64,000 nucleotides of DNA, taken from positions 22,059 through 86,058 of the forward strand of contig JBCFAO010000013.1 of NCBI GenBank assembly GCA_038562165.1. Direction: 5' to 3'. Every line of letters begins with the position of its first letter. Positions within the stretch are counted from its first letter, which is position 1. The notes under the pieces are model-generated. The model did not search any database and was not told the origin of the DNA. It saw nothing but the letters and a program-made list of their open reading frames with translations. The position numbers were made by a program, and so were the translations under genes. The DNA comes from WRMS01 sp038562165 (lineage in GTDB: Bacteria; Bacillota; Peptococcia; DRI-13; UBA5745). Of this stretch, positions 26,243 to 33,839 are shown in pieces.

Positions 26243-27370
26243 ATGAAAAACAAGGTAAGATGGAATTATGTATTTAAATACGCCGGCTCCGTGGCGGCTT
26301 TTATCATCGGCTCAGGTTTTGCCACCGGACAGGAAATATTGCAGTTTTTTTCCGCATATGGCACACGAGGCATATCGGGGGCATTGCTGACCATGCTGCT
26401 GCTTGCAGCTACCTGCGCCATCATCATGGATTTAGGCTATCAAAACCGCAAGGGTAAGCTGGGCAACATATATTATTATTGCTGCGGCAAGAGGCTTGGC
26501 CGTTTTATGGAGTGGTTTACGCCCATATTCTGCTTTCTCATGTTAGCCGTCATGATCTCAGGCGCTGGTGCAACATTAAATCAATATATGGGCCTTCCCC
26601 CCCTGGCCGGAAGAGTGATGATGACCGCTCTAACGGTGATCGTCGTCTTTGGAGGGCTTAACCGTCTGATCAATATCATCGGTTGCCTGGGTCCCTTTAC
26701 GATCATTGTCACTCTGATCATAGGTGTGCTTTCGATTGCGCGGACTCCGGTCAGCCTGGCTGAAATCGACCAAATCATCGCCACGGCTGAGCACGTGCCT
26801 TATAGCACAGGCAATTCTCGAGGCTTCTGGCCTCTTGCCTCCGTTTTATATGCCGCATATAACATGACCTGTTCGTTGCCTTTTATGTCTGAAATGGGCG
26901 CCACGGCCCAAAGCAGAAAAGAAGCTATTTTGGGCGGCGTGTTGGGCAGTGTGGCTTTGATGCTCTCCGGCTTGATTCTGGCCTTGGCTATGATGGTAAA
27001 CTTCAAAAATGTATCGGTGCTGGATATCCCGGTACTCTATCTTGCTCAACGCATCTCTCCACTGTTGGGTTCACTTTTTACGGCTGTGCTTCTGGGCGAA
27101 ATATTCAGCACTGCAACGCCGCTGCTGTGGACGGCAACCAATGCCTTCGCCGGGCCTGAAGGCACATTCAAGAACAGGGCCGGTGTGTTAATGGTGGCGA
27201 TTGCCGCTTTTGGGGCCTCGGTTTTCCCCTTTGGAGCGTTGGTTGGAACTATTTATCCTTTTACCGGGTATATTGGTTCCTCGTTGATCGTATGCGTTAT
27301 TGTGCGGTTTCTGCACGAAAGCAGAAATCCGAAGAACAAACCAGAAAAACTAAAAATGCATAAAAGTTGA
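26243..27370 (+). CDS. YkvI-family membrane transporter
   Basis: A 375-residue integral membrane protein with about ten hydrophobic helices. The first helix contains AAFIIGSGFATGQEILQFFSAYG, the broken-helix GxGxATG motif of APC-superfamily (LeuT-fold) carriers and the hallmark of YkvI proteins. Other conserved parts are AVMISGAGATLNQYMGLP, VLYAAYNMTCSLPFM and GTIYPFTGYIGS. The substrate is unknown; the family is related to branched-chain amino acid and Na+-coupled carriers. GAGGGG lies close before ATG 26243. A terminator lies 60 bp downstream. Confidence 0.87.
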   Translation: MKNKVRWNYVFKYAGSVAAFIIGSGFATGQEILQFFSAYGTRGISGALLTMLLLAATCAIIMDLGYQNRKGKLGNIYYYCCGKRLGRFMEWFTPIFCFLMLAVMISGAGATLNQYMGLPPLAGRVMMTALTVIVVFGGLNRLINIIGCLGPFTIIVTLIIGVLSIARTPVSLAEIDQIIATAEHVPYSTGNSRGFWPLASVLYAAYNMTCSLPFMSEMGATAQSRKEAILGGVLGSVALMLSGLILALAMMVNFKNVSVLDIPVLYLAQRISPLLGSLFTAVLLGEIFSTATPLLWTATNAFAGPEGTFKNRAGVLMVAIAAFGASVFPFGALVGTIYPFTGYIGSSLIVCVIVRFLHESRNPKNKPEKLKMHKS

Positions 27371-27428
27371 CATCTCCCACCTTCTCCAAGTCCTGCAATT
27401 ACACTGAGCCACCCCAATCACCACATTA

Positions 27429-27462
27429 AAAAAGACCGCCGACAAAAGTCGATGGTCTTTTT
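27429..27462. terminator. Bidirectional terminator between YkvI gene and glycosyltransferase gene
   Basis: AAAAGACC and GGTCTTTT form the outer stem and CGAC-AAAA-GTCG the inner one, with A- and T-runs on both flanks. Suited to the plus-strand YkvI gene; the minus-strand genes end about 100 bp away. Confidence 0.75.
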
Positions 27463-27562
27463 CAATTGAAGTGGAAAACCGGCTGCAAAGCGGCTTTGAA
27501 AAGCCCCCTCATACACTGCCAAAACCGCACCACACCTTATCCTATTCGAAATCTATCCTCCG

Positions 27563-28738
27563 CTAAGACACCCGCCGGTAGGGCTTGGAATTTAGCAGCT
27601 GCTCATAAACCCCGGCTACCTGCTGGGCAAAGCCGTCGGCAGAAAAGCGGCTGGCCGTCTTTAAGGCACCCTGAGCCAGCTTTTCTCTTGTCCCGGCATC
27701 AGCCAAAACCTGCTCCAAGGCCCCCACCAAGCCAGCCTCATCACGAAAAGCGAAACCGTTGACGCCGTCTTCCAGTATCCCCTCAAGGCAGCGGTCGGCC
27801 TTGGCAATCACCGGCAACCCGGAAGCCATGGCTTCGATGTAAGTCAGCCCCTGGGCCTCGCTTTGAGAGGCATTGACAAACACATCGCCGGCCTGATAAT
27901 ATTTGCCGATTTCATCCCAGGGCCGGGCCCCCGCAAAAATAATCTTATCCGCCAAATCCAGCTCCTGAGCCAGGTCCTCCAGCCGGCTGCGATAGGGGCC
28001 ATCGCCGATCAGCAGGAAGCATAGCTCCCTGTGCTCCTGCAAATACCGCTGCAGGCTGTAAAACAGCTCCGAAATGTTCTTGTCTTCGGCTATCCGGCCC
28101 ACAAAAAGCAAGACTTTCGCCTCCTGGCTGATCCCCAGCTCCTGCCGCAGCTCCTGAATGGCTGACTGACTGTATTGACCAGGCTCGAACCTACCCAGCT
28201 CAATGCCGGAAGGAATGGCGGTAATTTCTTTGGTGACGCCATAAGAGCGCATCAGGTCCTTGACTTTTTCTGTAGGCACTATGACATGATCGGCAGAATT
28301 GCAAAAATCACCGCTGACCTTTTTAGCCACCGTCTTAGCCAGGGAATCCAGCATCCTGAACTTCGTTATATAATGAGTGTAGTCCTCATAAATCGTATGC
28401 ATAGTATGGACCATAGGCAGCTGCAGTTCCCGGGCCATATAGCGGCCAAAGATGCCCAGGGGAAATTCCGTATTGGTATGAATGAGATCCAAGTCCAACC
28501 GGCGCACCATCTTGGCCAGACCGTAATGGTAAAACATGCCCATACGGCGGTCTCCCACAAAAGGCAGGCTGGGCAGCCGGTAAACCCTGGGCTCCCGCCG
28601 GGGCGCTTCCGGATCCGTGGTGGTAAATATATAGACTTGATGGCCCTTGGCCTGAAGTTTTTCCTTAAGCATCAAAACGGAGGTGGCTACACCGTTGAGC
28701 TGAGGATAATAGGTATCGGTAAAAATGCCGATTCTCAT
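27563..28738 (-). CDS. GT4-family glycosyltransferase (diacylglycerol glucosyltransferase-like)
   Basis: A 391-residue GT-B enzyme. N-terminus MRIGIFTDTYYPQLNGVATSV is the classic start of GT4 lipid glycosyltransferases. Further motifs are DLIHTNTEFPLGIFG, MVHTMHTIYEDYTHY (acceptor pocket), VPSEKV-like VPTEKVKDLM, IPSGIELGRF, KVLLFVGRIAEDKNI and the EX7E nucleotide-sugar motif SEAQGLTYIEAMASG. Relatives make alpha-glucosyl-diacylglycerol or glycosylate related lipids at the inner membrane face. It overlaps the nucleotidyltransferase gene by 4 bp (ATGA), implying a shared pathway. Confidence 0.9.
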   Translation of the reverse strand: MRIGIFTDTYYPQLNGVATSVLMLKEKLQAKGHQVYIFTTTDPEAPRREPRVYRLPSLPFVGDRRMGMFYHYGLAKMVRRLDLDLIHTNTEFPLGIFGRYMARELQLPMVHTMHTIYEDYTHYITKFRMLDSLAKTVAKKVSGDFCNSADHVIVPTEKVKDLMRSYGVTKEITAIPSGIELGRFEPGQYSQSAIQELRQELGISQEAKVLLFVGRIAEDKNISELFYSLQRYLQEHRELCFLLIGDGPYRSRLEDLAQELDLADKIIFAGARPWDEIGKYYQAGDVFVNASQSEAQGLTYIEAMASGLPVIAKADRCLEGILEDGVNGFAFRDEAGLVGALEQVLADAGTREKLAQGALKTASRFSADGFAQQVAGVYEQLLNSKPYRRVS

Positions 28739-29496
28739 CGCAGTTCGTCCTCTCCGGGAAAGGGCAGTCCTAAACTTTCACAAAGCCGGCTGTAGCTCTC
28801 AAGGCTGCCCACGTCATGGCACTGGCCCTCAATCATATAGGTTGTAATAGGTTTACGGGGGTACAACCAGACAATAAAGTTGCCGGGAGCGTCCATCTGG
28901 TTTTCTTCCCTGCGGTATTGCTGAAAAAGTTTTACCGTGTCCTTCGTATAATAGTAAATGGCATACATAGCCAGGTTGGATTGGGGCGAAGCCGGTTTTT
29001 CTTCAATATTAATTATATTCTTATCCTGATCCAACAATACCACACCCATTTGGCTAAGCAAGGCCGGGTCTGCCACCGGCTTAACACAGACGCCGTCCTG
29101 ATTTTCCCGCCGGCAGGCATCCAAAAAATCCCTCAGAGGGAAATCAAAATAATTATCCCCCGCCACAATCAACAGGTCTTCCTGAATGTGTTCTTTTTCG
29201 ATGGCGTAACAAATATCGCCAATGGCGCCAAGGCTCTCCGCTACATCAGTGGTGCCGTCATCCAGCAGCTTGATGGGCAGGGAGCCTTGATAAGAGGCCA
29301 GCCATAGGTTGAAATCCTCAATAAATTTGTGATTGGAGATAATAATGATTTCCCGGCAATCCGGGATTTGATTAACGAGGCTTACAATATGGCCTAATAT
29401 GGTTTCATTGCCGATGGGCAATAATGCTTTGGGCAGCTTTTGATTTAGGGGGTAAAGCCTGGTGGCATAGCCTGCCGCCAAGATTAACGCTTTCAT
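28735..29496 (-). CDS. Sugar-phosphate nucleotidyltransferase
   Basis: A 253-residue enzyme. GAAAGGAT suits ATG 29496, six codons inside the longest TTG frame. N-terminal signature MKALILAAGYATRLYPLNQK followed by LPKALLPIGNETILGHIV (GxGxRL/PK motif with one Gly replaced by Y in AAGYATRL), then DLLIVAGDNYFDF (metal/nucleotide Asp) and IINIEEKPASPQSNLAMYAIYYY. It activates a sugar 1-phosphate (or similar) with NTP. Coupled to the downstream GT4 gene, it may supply or modify that enzyme's donor. Base specificity is not readable. Confidence 0.87.
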   Translation of the reverse strand: MKALILAAGYATRLYPLNQKLPKALLPIGNETILGHIVSLVNQIPDCREIIIISNHKFIEDFNLWLASYQGSLPIKLLDDGTTDVAESLGAIGDICYAIEKEHIQEDLLIVAGDNYFDFPLRDFLDACRRENQDGVCVKPVADPALLSQMGVVLLDQDKNIINIEEKPASPQSNLAMYAIYYYTKDTVKLFQQYRREENQMDAPGNFIVWLYPRKPITTYMIEGQCHDVGSLESYSRLCESLGLPFPGEDELR

Positions 29497-29624
29497 GAAA
29501 CGATATCCTTTCAACTAGGTATTTTAGCTCAATAAAAAGCTATATTAATTTTAACACCAATAATGTTGAAGAACAATCGTTCTTTGCCGAAAACTGCCCT
29601 TTCTACCTCATTTTTAATGGGTTC

Positions 29625-30302
29625 TTAATATGTCTTTAATATTTCCACGTCCGCCGGCGCTATATATCTGGCGGGCTGGGGCAAATGGCCCGTGAGCATT
29701 AAAAGACTGGCGTAATATTCCACCCGCTCCAGACGGTAAAGGGCCTCCGTCATATTAGGTCCCCAGGTAAGAACGCCGTGGTTGGCCAACATGACGGCTT
29801 TATAATCCCGGCAATAAGGAGCAATGGACTCCGCCACCGCCGGCGTACCCGGCAAAGCAAAAGGCGCTATGGGCACCGGTCCCAGCATGGCCACCGCTTC
29901 CGCCAGCAAGGGCTGATCCAGGGCAATGCCGGCGCAGGCAAAGGCTGTGGCCATAGGACAATGGGCATGAACCACCGCTTTGACTGCGGGATTTTCCTGA
30001 TATACCCGCAAATGCATCATCAACTCGGTGGAGGGTTTATATGTGCCCTCCAGGACCCTGCCGGTCAGATCCACTTTAATCATCATTTCTTCCGTCATGT
30101 AGCCTTTAGAAACACCGGTAGGCGTAGCCCATACAATACCCGGCTCCACCATGCAGGAAATATTGCCGTCGTTAGCGGCCACGTAGCCTTTTTTATACAG
30201 CCGGCGGCCCACATCCATTATAGCCTGCTTTGCTGCCTCATCACTGAGGTACTGGGGGTATAAGCGATCCAGCTCTTCCACTCTCTTTTTCCTCTCAACC
30301 AT
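29625..30302 (-). CDS. Class II aldolase/adducin-family sugar-phosphate aldolase
   Basis: A 225-residue enzyme. The frame is open from ATG 30326, but AAAGGAGG lies inside that stretch and directs the start to ATG 30302. Zinc ligands are visible: AVVHAHCPMATAFA (HxH) and ANHGVLTWGPNM (second His). The catalytic Glu/substrate loop is in TPTGVSKGYM and KPSTELMMHLRVYQ. Relatives are L-fuculose-1-phosphate aldolase, L-ribulose-5-phosphate 4-epimerase and methylthioribulose-phosphate enzymes; the substrate cannot be fixed. It is divergent from the fused Mo hydroxylase with about 150 bp between starts. Confidence 0.9.
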   Translation of the reverse strand: MVERKKRVEELDRLYPQYLSDEAAKQAIMDVGRRLYKKGYVAANDGNISCMVEPGIVWATPTGVSKGYMTEEMMIKVDLTGRVLEGTYKPSTELMMHLRVYQENPAVKAVVHAHCPMATAFACAGIALDQPLLAEAVAMLGPVPIAPFALPGTPAVAESIAPYCRDYKAVMLANHGVLTWGPNMTEALYRLERVEYYASLLMLTGHLPQPARYIAPADVEILKTY

Positions 30303-30437
30303 TGCCGCTCCTCCTTTGAATCTCATTCCTTTGCTCCTATGGTATTGCTATTTAAGAAAAAAATCAAGAATCTAACCTATGTTGTTTCTGAAGAGGGGTA
30401 CTCATGATATGATGGCGAATAGGCAAAGATAATATTA

Positions 30438-30446
30438 GGGGGGGGG
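30438..30446 (+). promoter_or_regulatory. Nine-G homopolymer serving as ribosome binding site
   Basis: A run of nine G between A and TATT sits 4 nt before ATG 30451 and takes the place of the Shine-Dalgarno sequence. Slippage in this tract would change SD length and spacing without altering the reading frame. Confidence 0.6.
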
Positions 30447-30450
30447 TATT

Positions 30451-33400
30451 ATGACTTTGGATAGCCTTAAATTTTCTGTCAATGGCAATCCTGTCTGCTT
30501 ACCGAAAGAAAGGGCCGCTGACTCTTTGTTGAGTTACCTGAGGGGTACGGCCTGTCTTAAAGGCACAAAGGAGGGTTGCAGCACCGGCCATTGCGGCTCC
30601 TGTACCGTTTTGATAGATGGACGGCCTGTCCGGTCTTGCATTACTAAACTTTCATCCGTAGAAGGTAAGGCTGTAGAAACCATCGAAGGCTTGTCCTCCG
30701 GCGGCAGACTCCATCCTATCCAAAAAGCTTTCCTGGATGTGGGCGCCATTCAATGCGGTTTTTGCACGCCGGGGATGGTTATGGCCACAAAAGCCTTGTT
30801 GGATCAGAACCTGAATCCCAGCCGGCAGGATATTGTCAAAGCTTTAAAACGCAATTATTGCCGCTGCACCGGTTACGTCAAAATTATTGAAGCAGTCGAA
30901 TTGGCTGCCTCCCGTCTCAGAGAAGAAAAAGGTTTAAGCTCCGGAAATCCGGCTGAAACTGCCGCTTCTTTTTCTGTTCCGCCTTTATCCCAAAGCCGTT
31001 TATATATACAGCAACCCCAGGGAGAGCCCATGGAAAAACCCCTGGCCCTTTATGATCAAAGCCTTTGCCCGTCCCAAAGCGGAGGAGAGGCCTCTTACAA
31101 TTATATGGGACAGCCTTTGTGGGACGCCGACGGCGCTGCCAAAGCCAGCGGCGCTTTAAACTTTGCCGCTGATCTGGAATTTCCCGGCATGCTTTATGGC
31201 GCTCCGCTTTGGGCCGGCCGGCCCCATGCCAGGGTTCTCAGCATTGATACCGCCGCCGCTAAAGCCAGTCCCGGTGTGGTGGCCGTACTGACCGCCGCCG
31301 ATGTGCCCGGCAAAAACGGCTATGGTATTTTGACTCCCGATCAACCGGTTTTTTGCGATCATGAAGTAAAATTCGTCAGGGATGTGGTAGCCTTAGTTGT
31401 GGCGGAAACGGCCGCCCAGGCCAAGGCCGCCCTTTCCCTGGTGCAGGTGGAGTATGAGGATTTGCCTGCCGTATTTACCATGCAGGAAGCTGCCGCCAAG
31501 GGCCAGGTCATTAAAGAGCTGACCCATGTGGTAGGCGATCCCGACGCCGTCCGTCAAGAGCCGGACCTGCTGATTTTAAAAGGCCATTTCACCACACCGC
31601 CTGTAGAACACGCCTATTTGGAGCCGGAATCCGCCATCGGTTTTTGGGATGAGCAAGAAGGGCTGATTCTTTATGCTCCCACCCAGTCTCCTTTTGAGCT
31701 GCGGCGGCAACTGACGGCTGTGCTGAATCTGCCTGCCGACAAAATCCGTATCGTTGTCACTCCTTTGGGGGGCGGCTTCGGCAGCAAAGCCGATGCCACG
31801 ATAGAGCCGGCGGCGGCAGTGGCTGCTTACTGTCTGAAAAGACCGGTAAAGATCGTCCTTTCCCGGGAGGAATCCTTAGGCATCAGTACCAAGCGCCATC
31901 CTTATGAAATGGATTACGAAATCGGCGTAGACCGGCAAGGCCATTTGCGCTTCATTGACGCTTATCTGCTGTCCGACGGCGGCCCCTATTCCAACTTAAG
32001 CCCCCGGGTTATCGACCAGGCCTGTATTTTTTCCGTAGGCCCCTATCGTATTCCGGCGGCCAGAGTCAGAGGCCAGGCTGTAGCTACCAACAATATTCCT
32101 GCCAGCGCCTTCCGGGGCTTCGGCATTAACCAAGCCAATTTCTCCATGGAGTCCTTATTGGACGAAGCGGCGGAAAAGCTGGGCATCGATCCCTTTGAAC
32201 TGCGGCTGCGCAATGTCTTTCAATTAGGAGACAGCACGCTCTCCGGCGAGATTCTCCAAAAGAGCGTAGGCATCCGGGAAACCGTCACCCTTTGCCGGGA
32301 CGCCGCCAAGAAAGCTTACGAAAAATATAAGGACCAATATCCTCAAGGTACGAAGCGGCTGGGCCTGGGCATGGCCAGCGGGTTCAAAAACGTGGGCGCC
32401 GGCAAAGGTAAAGTGGATGATGCCGGAGCTACGGTTAAGCTGGAGGCTGACGGCAGCCTGACCCTTTATGTTTCCGGCATCGACATGGGCCAGGGCTTCC
32501 GCACGGCTATGGTGCAACTGGCCGCCGAGGTGCTGGGCTGCCAGCCTGAGGCCATCACCGCCATCAATGGCGACACCAAGCTGACGGTGCCCCACAGCAA
32601 TGCCGTAGGCGAACGGCAGACTCTAATCAGCGGCAGCGCCGTGGTTGGGGCGGCCAAGGAATTCCGCAGCCGGCTGGCTGATGTGCTGGCAGGCAAAGGC
32701 ATTGCCTGGGCAGAAGCCAATCAGGAGGCACAATCCGGCAGCACTACCGCTGCCGGTGCTGCGGGTACTGCTGCCGGAGCTAATGCCGGCACACCTGTAG
32801 CCGGCTCTCAATATACCTTTGATCCTGACGATAATTCCTATCAGCAGCTGCCTGCCTGCACCCCGGAAAACCTGCGGCAGACCCTGGAACTTCTGCAAAG
32901 CGGCCAGGGCGAAACCCCAAGCCTTACCGGCAGTTACGTTTACATCGCACCCAAGACCTTTGCCCTCTACGATGTGGAAGGCCGGGCCAGCGTGTCCAAA
33001 GAAGACTATAAGAACTATCCCGCTTACGCTTACACGACCCAGGCGGCTATCGTTGAAGTAGATACGGCCACCGGCAAAACCCGGGTTTTGGAGGTCATTG
33101 CCGCCCATGACTTAGGCCGGCTTATCAATCCCAACGTAGTAGACGGCCAGCTTACCGGCAGTTGCTCCATGGGCATCGGCTATGCTTTATCGGAAGCCTT
33201 TCCTATGGAAGAAGGCCGGCCTAAGGTCAAATATTACGGCCAATTAGGTCTGCCCACCATTGACGAGACGCCTCTTTATGATATTTTGATGCTGGAAGAT
33301 CCCGATCCTGCCGGCCCCTTAGGCGCCAAAGGCGTGTCGGAAGTGGCCACGGTACCCATGACCCCGGCGGTAATCAATGCCATTTATCAGGCTGCCGGCG

Positions 33401-33474
33401 TCCGCATCAAGGATCTGCCTGCCACGCCGGCTAAGCTGCTGGCGGCTCTGGAGGCCAAAAACCGCGGCCAATAA
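30451..33474 (+). CDS. Fused [2Fe-2S]-molybdopterin hydroxylase (aldehyde oxidoreductase/xanthine dehydrogenase family)
   Basis: A 1007-residue protein. Residues 1-160 hold two [2Fe-2S] domains (GCSTGHCGSCTVLIDG, QCGFCTPGMVMATKAL, RNYCRCTGYVKI). A linker of about 50 residues follows, then the Mo-pterin part from about 210: AKASGALNFAADLEFPGMLYGAPLW, TPLGGGFGSKADATIEPAAA, SAFRGFGINQANFSMESLLD and the catalytic-Glu motif GAKGVSEVATVP. There is no FAD domain, as in Desulfovibrio Mop and the fused selenium-dependent hydroxylases. A Thr/Ala/Gly-rich insertion at about 32727-32815 (STTAAGAAGTAAGANAGTPV) interrupts the large domain. It probably oxidises an aldehyde or N-heterocycle; the substrate is unknown. 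Confidence 0.92.
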   Translation: MTLDSLKFSVNGNPVCLPKERAADSLLSYLRGTACLKGTKEGCSTGHCGSCTVLIDGRPVRSCITKLSSVEGKAVETIEGLSSGGRLHPIQKAFLDVGAIQCGFCTPGMVMATKALLDQNLNPSRQDIVKALKRNYCRCTGYVKIIEAVELAASRLREEKGLSSGNPAETAASFSVPPLSQSRLYIQQPQGEPMEKPLALYDQSLCPSQSGGEASYNYMGQPLWDADGAAKASGALNFAADLEFPGMLYGAPLWAGRPHARVLSIDTAAAKASPGVVAVLTAADVPGKNGYGILTPDQPVFCDHEVKFVRDVVALVVAETAAQAKAALSLVQVEYEDLPAVFTMQEAAAKGQVIKELTHVVGDPDAVRQEPDLLILKGHFTTPPVEHAYLEPESAIGFWDEQEGLILYAPTQSPFELRRQLTAVLNLPADKIRIVVTPLGGGFGSKADATIEPAAAVAAYCLKRPVKIVLSREESLGISTKRHPYEMDYEIGVDRQGHLRFIDAYLLSDGGPYSNLSPRVIDQACIFSVGPYRIPAARVRGQAVATNNIPASAFRGFGINQANFSMESLLDEAAEKLGIDPFELRLRNVFQLGDSTLSGEILQKSVGIRETVTLCRDAAKKAYEKYKDQYPQGTKRLGLGMASGFKNVGAGKGKVDDAGATVKLEADGSLTLYVSGIDMGQGFRTAMVQLAAEVLGCQPEAITAINGDTKLTVPHSNAVGERQTLISGSAVVGAAKEFRSRLADVLAGKGIAWAEANQEAQSGSTTAAGAAGTAAGANAGTPVAGSQYTFDPDDNSYQQLPACTPENLRQTLELLQSGQGETPSLTGSYVYIAPKTFALYDVEGRASVSKEDYKNYPAYAYTTQAAIVEVDTATGKTRVLEVIAAHDLGRLINPNVVDGQLTGSCSMGIGYALSEAFPMEEGRPKVKYYGQLGLPTIDETPLYDILMLEDPDPAGPLGAKGVSEVATVPMTPAVINAIYQAAGVRIKDLPATPAKLLAALEAKNRGQ

Positions 33475-33521
33475 GGTTCTTCTCCCGGCATTCCAGTAAA
33501 ACCAGGCTTTTATCAGAGGGG

Positions 33522-33567
33522 CTGTCGCAATTTGGTTTGAAACCAAGGGGCGGCAGTTCTTTTTTTA
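33522..33567 (+). terminator. Terminator of the fused Mo hydroxylase gene
   Basis: CTGTCGC pairs with GCGGCAG, and TTGGTT-TGA-AACCAA extends the stem inside; TTCTTTTTTTT follows. The mirror repeat element begins 12 bp later. Confidence 0.8.
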
Positions 33568-33578
33568 TTAATGCAAAA

Positions 33579-33780
33579 TGTGCAAAATTGCAGGTTTGTC
33601 ATCGTTTGCTTGGGCTAACTGTGCAAAATTGCAGGTTTGTAACCCCCTAAATCACGGTTTCAAAACAAATTTGGCCTGAAAATGGGGTAAAAACCTATTT
33701 TCAGGCCAAATCACCTGCTACAAACTTGAAATTTTGCACAAAAGGCCTCTCACCAGAGTACAAACTTGAAATTTTGCACA
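33579..33780. repeat. Mirror-symmetric repeat element A
   Basis: Two direct copies of TGTGCAAAATTGCAGGTTTG start at 33579 and 33620 (41 bp apart). Two inverted copies (TACAAACTTGAAATTTTGCA) start at 33719 and 33759 (40 bp apart). Between them is a perfect 15-bp inverted repeat, ATTTGGCCTGAAAAT/ATTTTCAGGCCAAAT, at 33669-33711. The element lies between convergent genes and has no coding capacity. The same layout recurs at 53818-54139, and a partial copy at 63816-63880. Confidence 0.85.
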
Positions 33781-33839
33781 TTTTCAAGGTGGTTCCCCCT
33801 AAGCTGTTTTCGGGCTAAAACCGGCCAGTAAACGGCGGT

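Noticed and set aside
33579..33780. CRISPR array
   Set aside because: The repeats are regularly spaced, but only two units per orientation occur, the orientation flips, the intervals are themselves conserved between elements, and no cas genes are present.
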